DNA of 40,050 bases from JBCBSS01 sp039819065 (GCA_039819065.1 JBCBSS010000064.1:1-40050), one strand, 5' to 3'; counted from the first letter of the stretch, positions 24,698-32,995 are shown. Numbers and translations: made by a program. The notes: a model not told the origin generated them from the letters alone.

Positions 24698-25477
24698 TTG
24701 AAACCTCTCAAGACCATATTGCCTTCCGAAGCCGTAACCCAGATTGTTGGTTTCATAAAAAACTGGTACGAAGGGCAAGTTTCAGTCGACGGCCTGACCA
24801 TATCCATACCTGATCTTCACCTGACTTTCGAATATTGCTTGCTTTTTGGAGAGCACGACAAGCCGTCGTACACCCCCGCTCTGAACCCTCTGATAGCAGT
24901 GAGAAGAATCTGGGAAGATCAATGGTTATGCAAACCGGAGGTGATCAAATCCAGAATAAGGGCGCTATTAAAGCAGAATACTAGAATTTACGCCCGCACT
25001 ACCCAGGCTGCATCGATCTCCGGGCAACTGGCGCGTGATTTCATAGATACTAACCACATTCTTGCCGGCACCGTTGCCAAACACAAATATGGGCTTTGGC
25101 ACAAGGAGCAATTAGTAACAGCAGCCAGCTTCAGCAAAGGCCGCAGCATAGCCCGCAACGGCAAACTTTACCAGTCTTATGAGCTGATCAGGCAATGCAC
25201 CTTACTCAACCACACGGTAGTAGGCGGACTTGGTAAGCTGCTCAAGGCTTTCATCGAAGCTGTACAACCTGATGACATTGTGACCTACGTAGACCTGGAT
25301 TGGTCTGATGGAAAGGTATATGAACAGTTCGGATTCAAGCGATTAGAGAATACCCCTCCCATGTACCTATGGGTAGACCTCCAAACAGGAAAAAGGACAG
25401 CCAAACAACCCACCAACACAGATGGATGGAAAATGGCTTATCATCAGGGGAATGCGAAGTATTTGGTGGAGTGTTAG
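24698..25477 (+). CDS. GNAT-like protein at island border
   Basis: A 259-residue protein. The C-terminal half resembles the acetyltransferase-like domain seen in phage and mobile-element proteins: ASFSKGRSI, SYELIRQCTLLNHTVVGGLGKLLKAFIEA (the GG-x-K turn as cofactor loop), IVTYVDLDWSDGKVYEQFGFKRL (usual GNAT end YxxxGF). The N-terminal half (IPDLHLTFEYCLLFGEHDKPSYTPALNPL, then a basic helix) is of unknown fold. Start: TTG at 24698; there is no in-frame ATG until residue 222, and the frame stays open upstream into the repeat, so the start is uncertain. It is the only plus-strand gene on the left side of the island. Substrate unknown; a homing or mobile-element role cannot be excluded. Confidence 0.7.
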   Translation: MKPLKTILPSEAVTQIVGFIKNWYEGQVSVDGLTISIPDLHLTFEYCLLFGEHDKPSYTPALNPLIAVRRIWEDQWLCKPEVIKSRIRALLKQNTRIYARTTQAASISGQLARDFIDTNHILAGTVAKHKYGLWHKEQLVTAASFSKGRSIARNGKLYQSYELIRQCTLLNHTVVGGLGKLLKAFIEAVQPDDIVTYVDLDWSDGKVYEQFGFKRLENTPPMYLWVDLQTGKRTAKQPTNTDGWKMAYHQGNAKYLVEC

Positions 25478-25508
25478 TACGTAATAAGTAGATGAGCGAT
25501 TAATGATT

Positions 25509-25925
25509 TCAATATTCAATCTCTTTTATTAAACGATTTAAGCGATCTTGCTGTAAATCTTTGTTCTTTAACTCGCATTGCCAAACAGTAATTACCTTCC
25601 ATCCGAGGTTTTCAAGTTCTGCAACTTTACGATTGTCGCGTTCAATATTACGCTCAATTTTCGCCCTCCAAAAATCCGATCGAGTACTCGGTAACTTGGC
25701 CGCACGACATCCTTGATGTCCATGCCAGAAACAACCATGAACAAAAACTATAGTTTTGTATTTAGGTAGTACTATATCCGGTGAACCGGGGAATCGTTTG
25801 TCGTTTTTGCGAAACCGAAAGCCATGTGAAAACAGAAATTTACGAACTGATATTTCTTGTTTACTGTCCCGTTGAGGAACTTTAGACATTATTTCACTGC
25901 GTTTCTTAGCAGAAAGTTTATCCAT
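25509..25925 (-). CDS. vsr: Very short patch repair endonuclease
   Basis: A 138-residue Vsr nuclease, which nicks next to the T of T:G mismatches left by deamination of 5-methylcytosine. Seen: KRSEIMSKVPQRDSKQE at the N-terminus, catalytic Asp50 in FPGSPDIVLP, His63 and His68 in FVHGCFWHGH, and a zinc site suited by His70, Cys73 and Cys117. The length is that of the family. Last gene of the minus-strand operon; its ATG shares a base with the stop of the ATPase-nuclease gene (TAATG), so it is translationally coupled. Its presence next to a C5 methyltransferase is the normal pairing: it repairs the mutations that the modification causes. Confidence 0.95.
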   Translation of the reverse strand: MDKLSAKKRSEIMSKVPQRDSKQEISVRKFLFSHGFRFRKNDKRFPGSPDIVLPKYKTIVFVHGCFWHGHQGCRAAKLPSTRSDFWRAKIERNIERDNRKVAELENLGWKVITVWQCELKNKDLQQDRLNRLIKEIEY

Positions 25926-27892
25926 TAAATTCTATCTGTAATGGCTATTATGCGGGATATCTCCTTTTGTCGATCTAAATACTCTTGATAGCTTCGTTTT
26001 GCATCCGCCATTAATTGATCGTAGGTGATATAACGCGCATCAATTCTATTCAAGATTGCTCTATTATCATCATCGTTAGATTTAGGGGACGGTGGCCCTC
26101 CCAAAATCGCAATTATCTCAATAGCTTGCGGTTCATCAGGAAAGTTTTCCCTCAAACACTTCTTCACTGCATCACGGTACTTAGATAGCTGTTTAGCTAG
26201 ATCAAATATGTTAACCGTAACATCATACTTTTTTAATTCAATAATCACATTTTTGCCAGCCGCTGTTTTATAGCGAATGTCAATACGTCCACTACTTTCT
26301 TCCTTAGTCAAACTAACACGCTTCAAGTCTTTCATAACAACTTCTTCGACATGCTCATTTGAAGCAGCCCTTTCCCAAGAAGGATGTAGGAGCCAAAGAT
26401 GCTCAAACAAATAGTCACGAATCATATTTTCTTGCGAGATCGGTGTTAATTCGATAAACTTTTCAATAACATCCAAACGGCCTCTAGTGATGTAGTAATA
26501 ATGAGTTGCCTCTAATTCGTCAATCTCGCCTAACACCTTTTTAAGTAGTTCAATTTCTTTCTCAGTATCTACTTGATTGAGAACTGATAAAGTCTGTTTT
26601 AACGCTAACTTCTCAAATGCCAAGATACTCGAACGATAAAGCTCTTTTTTCGATTCAAAATCATTCACTTTCAATGTTTCGATCTTAGCAAATAAACGTT
26701 CTGCTGTTTTGCGATTGTCACCTTTCAGTTGCTCGAACCATTCGTTTACAGCTGGATTCTCACGGGCTCGGATTACCGCCACGTTTTCTCTCATTTCCGT
26801 CCATGAGTTTCCAATCGACTTGATAGCGCGCCTAATAAATTCCCTAACTACAGGCCAACGTTCATCAACCTCCACAATACGCTGGCGGTCACTTGTTACT
26901 ATGTCATCTTTATCATCAGCGTCAAGAAAGTTTGCCTCAATCTCCCCAATTAGATATTTCGAGAAGATTCGACCCTCTTTTATGTCACGAAGCACATCTT
27001 CCTTAATTAGCTTACCATGTGCTAAAAGAACAATATTGTTGTTTTCCTCAGCTTCGTCAACATTAGCATGTTCATCGAATGTACCTATCCAGCCCTTGAT
27101 TTTATAACGCTTTTCACCTTCTCCATATGGAATAGTGTTTTCAAACTTGGTTTTTTCACGAGCCTTTGTAGCCCAATCAGCGTAATGGCGACTATCATCA
27201 CCGAAATACCACACAAATTCCAACTTTGCAAAAAAATCTCGATCCTTAACAGTTACTTCCTCCCCATTTATTACAACTTTAAATTTGTTTTCAGGGCCAA
27301 TTACACTAAAGCGCCGTGCAATTCTCTTTCGACTGAATGCGGCAGTGGTTTTCAAACCTTTCTTAAGTTCACGAAGAATTAGCTTAGTACCTTTCATTAT
27401 CCCAATAGACTCCGTGTCTACAGGGTCGGGACGATACTCAACTTCTTCACTAGGTTTCTTAGCTTGCTCCTCAATATACCTTTTGATGTCATCAGCTTTC
27501 ATTATAAAGCCGCTTTTCTCATCATTGCGAACAGAATGAACTTCTACGTAATCTGCTATGGAAAACACTGATAACTTGCCTATTCCCTTTCTTCCCATTA
27601 CATGTCGTTTTAATCCGTCAGTGTAGGGAGTGCGGTCTGGGTCATCACGTCTTCTATAACCTACATGCAGGTAACGAGCGTTAATTTCATCACGGGTCAT
27701 CCCATCTCCATTATCGTAAATTGTAATACAATCGTCCTCGCGGTTAATGTCAATACGAACTTCTTCAGCATCCGCATCCCAAGCATTAGCTACAATTTCA
27801 GACAATACTGCAGGGACATTACTGTATAAATTAATGCCTAAATGATTTAACACATTTAGACTAATCGTCATTTTGTAAGGACTATGGGCCAT
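25925..27892 (-). CDS. GHKL (MORC/Hsp90-like) ATPase fused to PD-(D/E)xK-like domain
   Basis: A 655-residue protein. The N-terminal GHKL ATPase has all boxes: EIVANAWDADA (32-42; N36, D39), DNGDGM (60-65), GRKGIGKLS (100-108), then the transducer domain. This is the MutL/MORC-type ATPase group described as partner of bacterial restriction-modification systems. The middle (about 370-530) is helical. The C-terminus carries a restriction-fold signature: Asp538 (RIDIRY), Glu552 and Lys554 (NVIIELKKY), then a helix with DLAKQLSKYRDAV. That makes it the probable DNA-cleaving effector, with the ATPase as a clamp or switch. It overlaps the methyltransferase gene by 11 bases and vsr by one. No separate restriction enzyme gene is present. 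Confidence 0.85.
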   Translation of the reverse strand: MAHSPYKMTISLNVLNHLGINLYSNVPAVLSEIVANAWDADAEEVRIDINREDDCITIYDNGDGMTRDEINARYLHVGYRRRDDPDRTPYTDGLKRHVMGRKGIGKLSVFSIADYVEVHSVRNDEKSGFIMKADDIKRYIEEQAKKPSEEVEYRPDPVDTESIGIMKGTKLILRELKKGLKTTAAFSRKRIARRFSVIGPENKFKVVINGEEVTVKDRDFFAKLEFVWYFGDDSRHYADWATKAREKTKFENTIPYGEGEKRYKIKGWIGTFDEHANVDEAEENNNIVLLAHGKLIKEDVLRDIKEGRIFSKYLIGEIEANFLDADDKDDIVTSDRQRIVEVDERWPVVREFIRRAIKSIGNSWTEMRENVAVIRARENPAVNEWFEQLKGDNRKTAERLFAKIETLKVNDFESKKELYRSSILAFEKLALKQTLSVLNQVDTEKEIELLKKVLGEIDELEATHYYYITRGRLDVIEKFIELTPISQENMIRDYLFEHLWLLHPSWERAASNEHVEEVVMKDLKRVSLTKEESSGRIDIRYKTAAGKNVIIELKKYDVTVNIFDLAKQLSKYRDAVKKCLRENFPDEPQAIEIIAILGGPPSPKSNDDDNRAILNRIDARYITYDQLMADAKRSYQEYLDRQKEISRIIAITDRI

Positions 27893-28928
27893 ATTCTTTC
27901 AAATGTTTCCTAATAGATCGCGCTACCATTGCTCCCAAACTAACAGGTACCGCATTTCCGATGTGCATTTCGAGCTTCGGAGTAGACAATTCTCCGTTTG
28001 GATCAAAGAAAATATAATCCTCAGGGAAAGTCTGGAAAATGGCTGCCTCACGCAACGAAATCGCCCTGTCTTGATCTGGGTGTCCAAAACGGCCGTTACC
28101 CAACCCTGTACACTGAGTAGTCATCGTAGGAGCGACATCATCCCATACCATACGCCCGTACACACTGCCGAAACTCTTTCCTGATTCCTTTTTGTGACAT
28201 TCCAATAACAACTCCTCCGGCCAATCTTTCCAGCCACCACCAGACGGCGTAGATTCAATGCGCCTTTTGTTCATTGGCGATAATTTCCGAGCTCGATGTA
28301 TTATATCTGTTGGATGTGTCTCTCCGTCTTCTATATTAGGTAAATGTCCAATCGCGTCACGAACAGTAACTTTTCTACGAACATATCGCGGTCTGATAAA
28401 TTCGACTTGTCCGAATTTAGAAGCAAATAGAATCAAACGTTTTCTGTTTTGCGGAACACCATACAAACTGCTATTCACAACTTTCCAGTTTACGTAATAG
28501 TTATTCTTTTCTAATACAGCTAAAAAATCCGCTAAAACCTTCCCTCCATTGTAGTTTTTTAAGTTCGATACATTCTCCATTGAAACAATCTCTGGCTGAA
28601 TATCATCAATAATTCGACCGAAAGTGTATAGCATTCTCCATTTATCATTGTCCTTGTACTTTTGAGAATAAGTACTGAAAGCCTGACACGGAGCACAACC
28701 TACCAAAATACGCGTAGTGTTTTTCGGATACAGTGAAGCAATGAAATCCGATGGCAGTAAATTCAAATCCTTCGCATAAAAGTCCGCTTGGTTGTTCTGC
28801 TCAAAAGCATATTCGCAGGACTTGTCTATATCAAACCCTGCAATCACTTTGAAGCGCTGCTGTCTAAACCCGTGTGAGAGACCTCCAACACCACAAAATA
28901 AATCTATCACTGGATACTTAACTGCCAT
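27882..28928 (-). CDS. DNA (cytosine-5-)-methyltransferase
   Basis: A 348-residue C5 methyltransferase with the motifs in order: I IDLFCGVGGLSHGF (8-21), IV GCAPCQAFSTY with nucleophile Cys81, VI MENV (117-120), VIII VPQNRKRLIL, target-recognition region about 195-290, IX LREAAIFQTFPEDY, X IGNAVPVSLG. It transfers a methyl group from SAM to cytosine C5 in a site that cannot be read from sequence. The length is that of a compact type II enzyme. It lies 5 bases after the HTH gene and overlaps the ATPase-nuclease by 11 bases. Its job here is to protect self DNA against the fused effector and, with Vsr, to keep the methylated sites intact. Confidence 0.95.
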   Translation of the reverse strand: MAVKYPVIDLFCGVGGLSHGFRQQRFKVIAGFDIDKSCEYAFEQNNQADFYAKDLNLLPSDFIASLYPKNTTRILVGCAPCQAFSTYSQKYKDNDKWRMLYTFGRIIDDIQPEIVSMENVSNLKNYNGGKVLADFLAVLEKNNYYVNWKVVNSSLYGVPQNRKRLILFASKFGQVEFIRPRYVRRKVTVRDAIGHLPNIEDGETHPTDIIHRARKLSPMNKRRIESTPSGGGWKDWPEELLLECHKKESGKSFGSVYGRMVWDDVAPTMTTQCTGLGNGRFGHPDQDRAISLREAAIFQTFPEDYIFFDPNGELSTPKLEMHIGNAVPVSLGAMVARSIRKHLKEYGP

Positions 28929-28933
28929 AAAAC

Positions 28934-29140
28934 CTATTTTGAGGATACAAGTAATTCTCTCACATTGATATTCAATACGGCGGCAATTTGAAATAATGTC
29001 TCAACCCTAGGCTGCATTTCATTCCTACACCATTTAGAAACAGTCGTTCGATTCATTTCTAATTCGTCTGCCAACCAATTATTCGTTTTGTTTTGTTCTG
29101 CCAATACTGCTTTTATACGATTAAGATTCTGCTTATCCAT
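28934..29140 (-). CDS. XRE-type HTH controller protein
   Basis: A 68-residue single-domain Cro/CI-type regulator: NLNRIKAVLAEQNKTNNWLADELEMNRTTVSKWCRNEMQPRVETLFQIAAVLNI covers the five helices, with recognition around NRTTVSKW. The start at 29140 begins right at the fold; an upstream start at 29185 only adds 15 unrelated residues. First gene of the methyltransferase-ATPase/nuclease-Vsr operon, 5 bases before the methyltransferase. Small HTH proteins in this place act as C (controller) proteins that time expression of methylase before the toxic partner. A palindrome GCAT-N6-ATGC (29195-29208) upstream could be its site. Confidence 0.88.
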   Translation of the reverse strand: MDKQNLNRIKAVLAEQNKTNNWLADELEMNRTTVSKWCRNEMQPRVETLFQIAAVLNINVRELLVSSK

Positions 29141-29194
29141 AACATCATTTATGGGTATGAAGCGAATGTAATGACATAAAATCAAACTTTCTTA

Positions 29195-29208
29195 GCATTA
29201 TTTTATGC
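29195..29208. promoter_or_regulatory. Possible controller-protein operator
   Basis: GCAT-TATTTT-ATGC, a perfect 4-bp-arm palindrome 55-68 bases before the HTH gene start, in an AT-rich divergent region. The arms are short, so support is weak. Confidence 0.2.
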
Positions 29209-29423
29209 CTTTATGTATTCATAAAAATATTTTTAATACCTTTGTTATGCTTTAAAAGCTTTTTATAAACCCTTGAAAGTTTTTTTTGAATATTTTCAAT
29301 TCTATTCTAATGAGTAGAGATCGATTTAGAGTAAATCCGCAAAGTCACCATACAAGGGTCAACACCTTGTATGATATTTTAAGCATTATAAACCATAACA
29401 ATACATAATCTTAACCTTTTAAC

Positions 29424-29735
29424 ATGCAGCCCAACAAAACCCTAATCCTCACCCTCATTCAAGCCGATCTCAAGCATTATCAACTAATCAATGGCCTTGA
29501 AAACTTGCATTTGCATACCGAGAGCCACTCGTCGGAATTGTATAAGGTTGTAGCGGAGCTAATGGGATTGGGTAAGGGTAAGTCTGATATATGGTTTGAC
29601 GTGTATTGCCGATTTCTGCAAGAGGCACATCAACATCCGATGTCAAACGGTTTGGATGAGTTGTTACCTGTCGCAGAAGAATGCTATGAAATGCTACTGG
29701 CTTGTTCTAAAATTGAAAGACACTTGAGCGCTTAG
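29424..29735 (+). CDS. Hypothetical protein, island
   Basis: A 103-residue helical protein, not recognised. It starts with MQPNKTLILTLIQADLKHYQLINGL and has two further helices around SSELYKVVAELMGLGKGKSD and LDELLPVAEECYEMLLACSK; there is no signal peptide or membrane segment. It is divergent from the restriction-modification operon with about 280 bases between the starts, and is followed by the KilA-N gene on the other strand. Small helical proteins of this kind are often found in mobile regions of Bacteroidota, but I cannot name a family. An A-rich leader (CCTTTTAAC before ATG) fits a real start. Confidence 0.6.
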   Translation: MQPNKTLILTLIQADLKHYQLINGLENLHLHTESHSSELYKVVAELMGLGKGKSDIWFDVYCRFLQEAHQHPMSNGLDELLPVAEECYEMLLACSKIERHLSA

Positions 29736-29892
29736 GCTTTGGAAACATGGTGAGAGAAAATGAATAAAAAAAACAGCCTGGGTGAAAAGCCAGTTAGTGA
29801 GTATTCTCATTTAGGCAAGTATTACTTCACAATCACTATCTTTCTTAAAGTCAGGAAATCGCAATTCTGATATCAATTTCTTTATTGCTCAT

Positions 29893-30711
29893 CTACCTCA
29901 GCAATTTTCTATTTTCTACCTCTTGTAAGACCCTCATTTGCTGTATGGCAATTTGATTTAGTTTGATCAACCTGTCTTTCTGAGATACTTTTTCATTGAT
30001 AAACACCGCATTGAGATTTTCTAAATTAGCAAGGCAAATCAATTCATTAATATGGGCATAGTCGCGGATATTCCCTTTCAAGTCTGGGTTGGCCTCCCGC
30101 CATTGCTTCGCAGTAACACCAAAAAGTGCGATGTTAAGTACATCGGCTTCACTGGCATAAATAATGGATGTTTGAGAAGCTGTTAATTCTTTAGGGACAA
30201 GGTTTTGCTTAATGGCATCCGTATGAATATGGTAGTTGAGTTTGGTTAATTCACGCTTGGCTGACCAACCAAGCTGTTTTTGTTCTTCTTCTTTAAGGCG
30301 TTGAAACTCTGTGATCAGATACAGTTTAAATGGTACGCTGATGGCTGATCCGAATTCGAAGGCTATGTCTTTATGGGCGTAGGTACCACCATATTTTCCC
30401 TTTCTAACGATAATACCTATAGCATTTGTTCTCTCAATCCACTCGGATGTACTAAGTACAAAGCTGGGCAGTCCGGCCTGCGATTTAAAGTGGTCAAATT
30501 CCACCACTTTAAAATTGGCGTTGTGTATCTGCTCCCATGTACCTAAAAACTCAAGGGTGTAACGTGTTCTTATCCAGTTTTTAATGATGTCGGCCGCCCT
30601 GCTTTGACTTTCTTTGGCATTGGCCATATCTGTGAGTGAGATGTAATCATGCTCTTGATAAGAAATGACATTAATTTCCGATTGTTCTACTCTGATTTTT
30701 GCCATTACCAT
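29893..30711 (-). CDS. KilA-N domain protein
   Basis: A 272-residue protein with a KilA-N domain (about 15-135): ISLTDMANAK, AADIIKNWIRTRYTLEFLGTWEQI, FVLSTSEWIERTNAIGIIVRKGKYGGTYAHKDIAFEFGSAISVPFKLYLI. The domain is common in phage and mobile-element DNA-binding proteins, often as antirepressor-like factors. The C-terminal half is helical with an extra conserved region (NYHIHTDAIKQNLVPKEL ... ASEADVLNIALFGVTAKQWR) that also occurs with KilA-N in bacterial genomes. A second start two codons downstream (MAKIRVEQ) is equally likely. It lies between the hypothetical gene and tRNA-Val, and marks the right part of the island as mobile-element derived. Confidence 0.88.
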   Translation of the reverse strand: MVMAKIRVEQSEINVISYQEHDYISLTDMANAKESQSRAADIIKNWIRTRYTLEFLGTWEQIHNANFKVVEFDHFKSQAGLPSFVLSTSEWIERTNAIGIIVRKGKYGGTYAHKDIAFEFGSAISVPFKLYLITEFQRLKEEEQKQLGWSAKRELTKLNYHIHTDAIKQNLVPKELTASQTSIIYASEADVLNIALFGVTAKQWREANPDLKGNIRDYAHINELICLANLENLNAVFINEKVSQKDRLIKLNQIAIQQMRVLQEVENRKLLR

Positions 30712-30862
30712 TCTGGTTATTGATGGGCGGTCAGCTTTTTAAATTGGGGATCTAAATCGTTCATCAAGGTGGTTTCTATACATGAACTATAGAATCTCTG
30801 TATAGTTTCTTTTGGCAAAAGGGTCTACCTCTTCGGTACGCTCTAAATCAACTAAGCAATGG

Positions 30863-30894
30863 TAAATAAAAAAGGAAGCCTTTCAGCTTCCTTT
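30863..30894 (-). terminator. Terminator of tRNA-Val
   Basis: On the minus strand AAAGGAAGC-TGAAAG-GCTTCCTTT is a perfect 9-bp stem with a 6-base loop, continued by T residues (TTTTATTT). It lies 4 bases after the tRNA discriminator and is a typical intrinsic terminator. Confidence 0.85.
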
Positions 30895-30897
30895 GTG

Positions 30898-30972
30898 TGG
30901 GATATACTGGATTCGAACCAGTGACCTCTTGCCTGTCAAGCAAGCGCTCTAAACCAACTGAGCTAATACCCC
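30898..30972 (-). tRNA. tRNA-Val (GAC)
   Basis: The minus strand folds into a complete cloverleaf: acceptor GGGGTAT / ATATCCC with one G-U pair, D-arm GCTC...GAGC with AGTTGGTTTA, anticodon stem CTTGC/GCAAG with loop TTGACAG (anticodon GAC, valine codon GTC), variable AGGTC, T-arm ACTGG-TTCGAAT-CCAGT, discriminator A. CCA is not encoded. On the plus strand the loop looks like GTC (Asp), but the D-arm is in order only on the minus strand. It stands inside the inverted-repeat island, beside the KilA-N gene; tRNA genes are usual entry points for islands. Confidence 0.95.
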
Positions 30973-31379
30973 ATTCGTCAATGTGGAATGCAAAATTAAA
31001 AAGTTTGGTCATTTTTACGCATGAATAGCTAAAAAATTGGTTGACAATAAAAACGCTATTGCTTTCTATTTAAGGTTTAAAGAATTAAAGGTGGTTATTC
31101 AAAACTCCAAAATCGACAAATGTGGATAGGGTTGAAGTTCGGGCGTTTATGGCCTTGATAAAATTGCGTTAAGAAATTCAGTGAAAAAGCCGGCCAAAAT
31201 TCACACTGTTTGAAGCACGACGTAGGAGGGCAAGTTTGTGAATTTTAGGCGATTGAACTGAATTTTAGCCTATTTTATCACAGCCTTGACTTTTTTTGTT
31301 TCGTCCCGATGACAGTATCGGGATGAAAGAACATCAGCTAAGAGTGTAATTAGTAATTATAAGGATAGCCTTAAAATAT
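30973..31379. other. Intergenic region with right inverted repeat
   Basis: 407 bases without a gene between tRNA-Val and the ATP-grasp gene. The first 180 bases are AT-rich and must hold the tRNA promoter; I see no clear ORF or hairpin there. From 31151 on it is the right copy of the ~200-bp inverted repeat. Confidence 0.6.
31151..31348 (-). repeat. Right copy of ~200-bp inverted repeat
   Basis: The core 31151-31303 is the reverse complement of 24511-24663 with 7 differences in 153 bases by my count. It continues with the hairpin TCCCGAT-GACAGT-ATCGGGA (31304-31323) and an outer arm ATGAAAGAAC...AGAGTGTA that again matches the left copy. The hairpin has another sequence than the one in the left copy, but lies at the same place and also has a 6-base loop. 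Confidence 0.9.
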
Positions 31380-32255
31380 CTAGCTTAACTGCTCCAAAAG
31401 AGCACTCACAAAAGCCTCACAATCCCCTTCATTATGCCACAGGTATAAATCCGGCTCCAGCAATTCTACCTCCATGATCACAAAACCCTCTGACGTTTCG
31501 ATGCCATCTACGCGCGCATAGAGCGCCTCATTTGGAGAAAAACCATTGATACTCAAGAATTGATGCAGTGCGTTTTCGGCAATCGATACTAACGCTGGAG
31601 AAACCGAAGCATATAGATCGAGGCCATCTTCCAGGATAATACTCCCCTCTCCCGGTCGCTTCAACGCGGCGTGACTGAATTTGCCATTGAAAAAGAGTAA
31701 GGCCAGCTCACCTTGCTTGATTTCAGGTATGAATCGCTGAATGAGCAAATCGGCTCCTTCTGGTATTCTCTTAAGCATTTGCAGCATATTGTCCTTTACC
31801 TCATACCTTTCTAGTGGGCCAACAATGCTGAAAGCATTGGCAGAAACCGATGGCTTAAGAATGACCTTAGCCCAATCAGTAATCAATGATTCGGAAAATT
31901 CATCGGCATCCGAAATGGCAGTAGTAGGTATCACCGGAACACCGGTTTTCTGCAAATCCACCAGATAACGCTTATTGAGATTGGCTCGAATGATTGATAA
32001 GGGGTTCAGCACTTTGGCCTGGGCTTCATCCAGCTCATTCAAAAGCTGATAGAACCTTTCTATATTTTCTGGCAAATGGTAATCCCAGGCCTGGTTCAAT
32101 AGAATAGCATCCAAATGCTTGAGATTCTGTGGTATAGCATGCTGCCAAGGAATCTCCTGTACCTCGACTCCGGCCTTTTTGAGTAATGGAAAAATGTGCT
32201 TACGCACTCTTAGTTCTGGTTGATCCAAACAGGTTAGAAACGCTATTTGCATCAT
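31380..32255 (-). CDS. ATP-grasp family protein
   Basis: A 291-residue ATP-grasp enzyme, which joins a carboxylate to an amine or thiol through an acylphosphate. Seen: N-terminal pre-ATP-grasp domain (LTCLDQPELRVRKHIFPLLKKAGVEV), NKRYLVDLQKTGVPVIPT as lead into the grasp, WAKVILKPSVSANAFSI (phosphate-binding Lys), LLIQRFIPEIKQGELALLFFNGKFSHAALKRP, and the metal ligands in IMEVELLEPDLYL. The layout is that of the glutathione-synthetase/RimK-like group, including peptide-ligase members; the substrate is unknown. It follows the DUF2461 gene by 15 bases on the same strand. Its stop is about 30 bases from the inverted repeat, so it is the first gene of the normal chromosome on this side. Confidence 0.85.
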   Translation of the reverse strand: MMQIAFLTCLDQPELRVRKHIFPLLKKAGVEVQEIPWQHAIPQNLKHLDAILLNQAWDYHLPENIERFYQLLNELDEAQAKVLNPLSIIRANLNKRYLVDLQKTGVPVIPTTAISDADEFSESLITDWAKVILKPSVSANAFSIVGPLERYEVKDNMLQMLKRIPEGADLLIQRFIPEIKQGELALLFFNGKFSHAALKRPGEGSIILEDGLDLYASVSPALVSIAENALHQFLSINGFSPNEALYARVDGIETSEGFVIMEVELLEPDLYLWHNEGDCEAFVSALLEQLS

Positions 32256-32270
32256 TCTTCGGTTATATGT

Positions 32271-32942
32271 TTAATTCTCTTCTAATAACACAGTATTCAT
32301 AAAATCAAGGAACGGTTTCATGGCTAAAAAAGCCTCCTCAGCATAATCCAGAAAGCCATCCGCCAGGTATACATCAGCCTTGATCTCATGATGTAGCATG
32401 AATTGTTTCATCTTCAGCCATTCGATATGTGGATGATCTTTATCATAGCCCTTGGGCGGTCTTTTCAGCTTTTCACCGTCCATACCATCGAAGAATTGGC
32501 CGAATTTCTTTTCACTTAGAATACCCTGTAGTGCCTCTGCATTGTAATCTATTTCTTGCCTCAGCGCCGCCAGGGTCTTGCCATCAGCGTACCATATCCC
32601 ACCACCGATACCTGATTTATCAGTCGGCTTGATTCTAATATAGAATGGCGCCTGCTTCGTCTTTTTACCATCTGGAGCAATGACTGCACTAACGTGGGTA
32701 TTGTAAGGCGTTTTATCAGGAGAAAAGCGCACGTCGCGGTTCACGCGATACATGCAGTCTTTGGCTGTAAGCGGCCCTAATTCCATGTGTTTGCCTACGC
32801 GTGCTATCAAGGCATTGATAAAATCTTCCCAATCCTGTTTAGCAACCTGATAATCCTTCTTATGCTCTGCAAACCACTCTCGATTATTATTTTGGTCTAG
32901 TTGACGAAGAAAGGTTACAGTTCTTTGGGATATATGATGCAT
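32271..32942 (-). CDS. DUF2461 family protein
   Basis: A 223-residue protein of the DUF2461 family, whose function is unknown. The family marks are visible: TVTFLRQLDQNNNREWFAEHKKDY at the N-terminus, CMYRVNRDVRFSPDKTPYNTHVSA, GGGIWYADGKTLAALRQEID and the C-terminal MKPFLDFMN. It is a cytosolic protein without signal or membrane segment and of normal family length. It is transcribed leftward together with the ATP-grasp gene (15 bases apart) and divergent from the lipoprotein gene, with 53 bases between the starts. Confidence 0.9.
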   Translation of the reverse strand: MHHISQRTVTFLRQLDQNNNREWFAEHKKDYQVAKQDWEDFINALIARVGKHMELGPLTAKDCMYRVNRDVRFSPDKTPYNTHVSAVIAPDGKKTKQAPFYIRIKPTDKSGIGGGIWYADGKTLAALRQEIDYNAEALQGILSEKKFGQFFDGMDGEKLKRPPKGYDKDHPHIEWLKMKQFMLHHEIKADVYLADGFLDYAEEAFLAMKPFLDFMNTVLLEEN

Positions 32943-32995
32943 AGCTTAAATTGGCCGACTTTGGAAAATCGCTCTAACTTAAAATTGAACGTCCT

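Noticed and set aside
29237..29244. TACCTTTG as -7 promoter element for the gene at 29424
   Set aside because: It matches TANNTTTG, but there is no TTTG at the right distance upstream and the leader would be about 180 bases long.
30898..30972. tRNA-Asp (GTC) on the plus strand
   Set aside because: The T-loop TTCGAA is a palindrome and the loop reads GTC on plus, but D-arm, acceptor and variable region are in order only on minus, giving Val (GAC).
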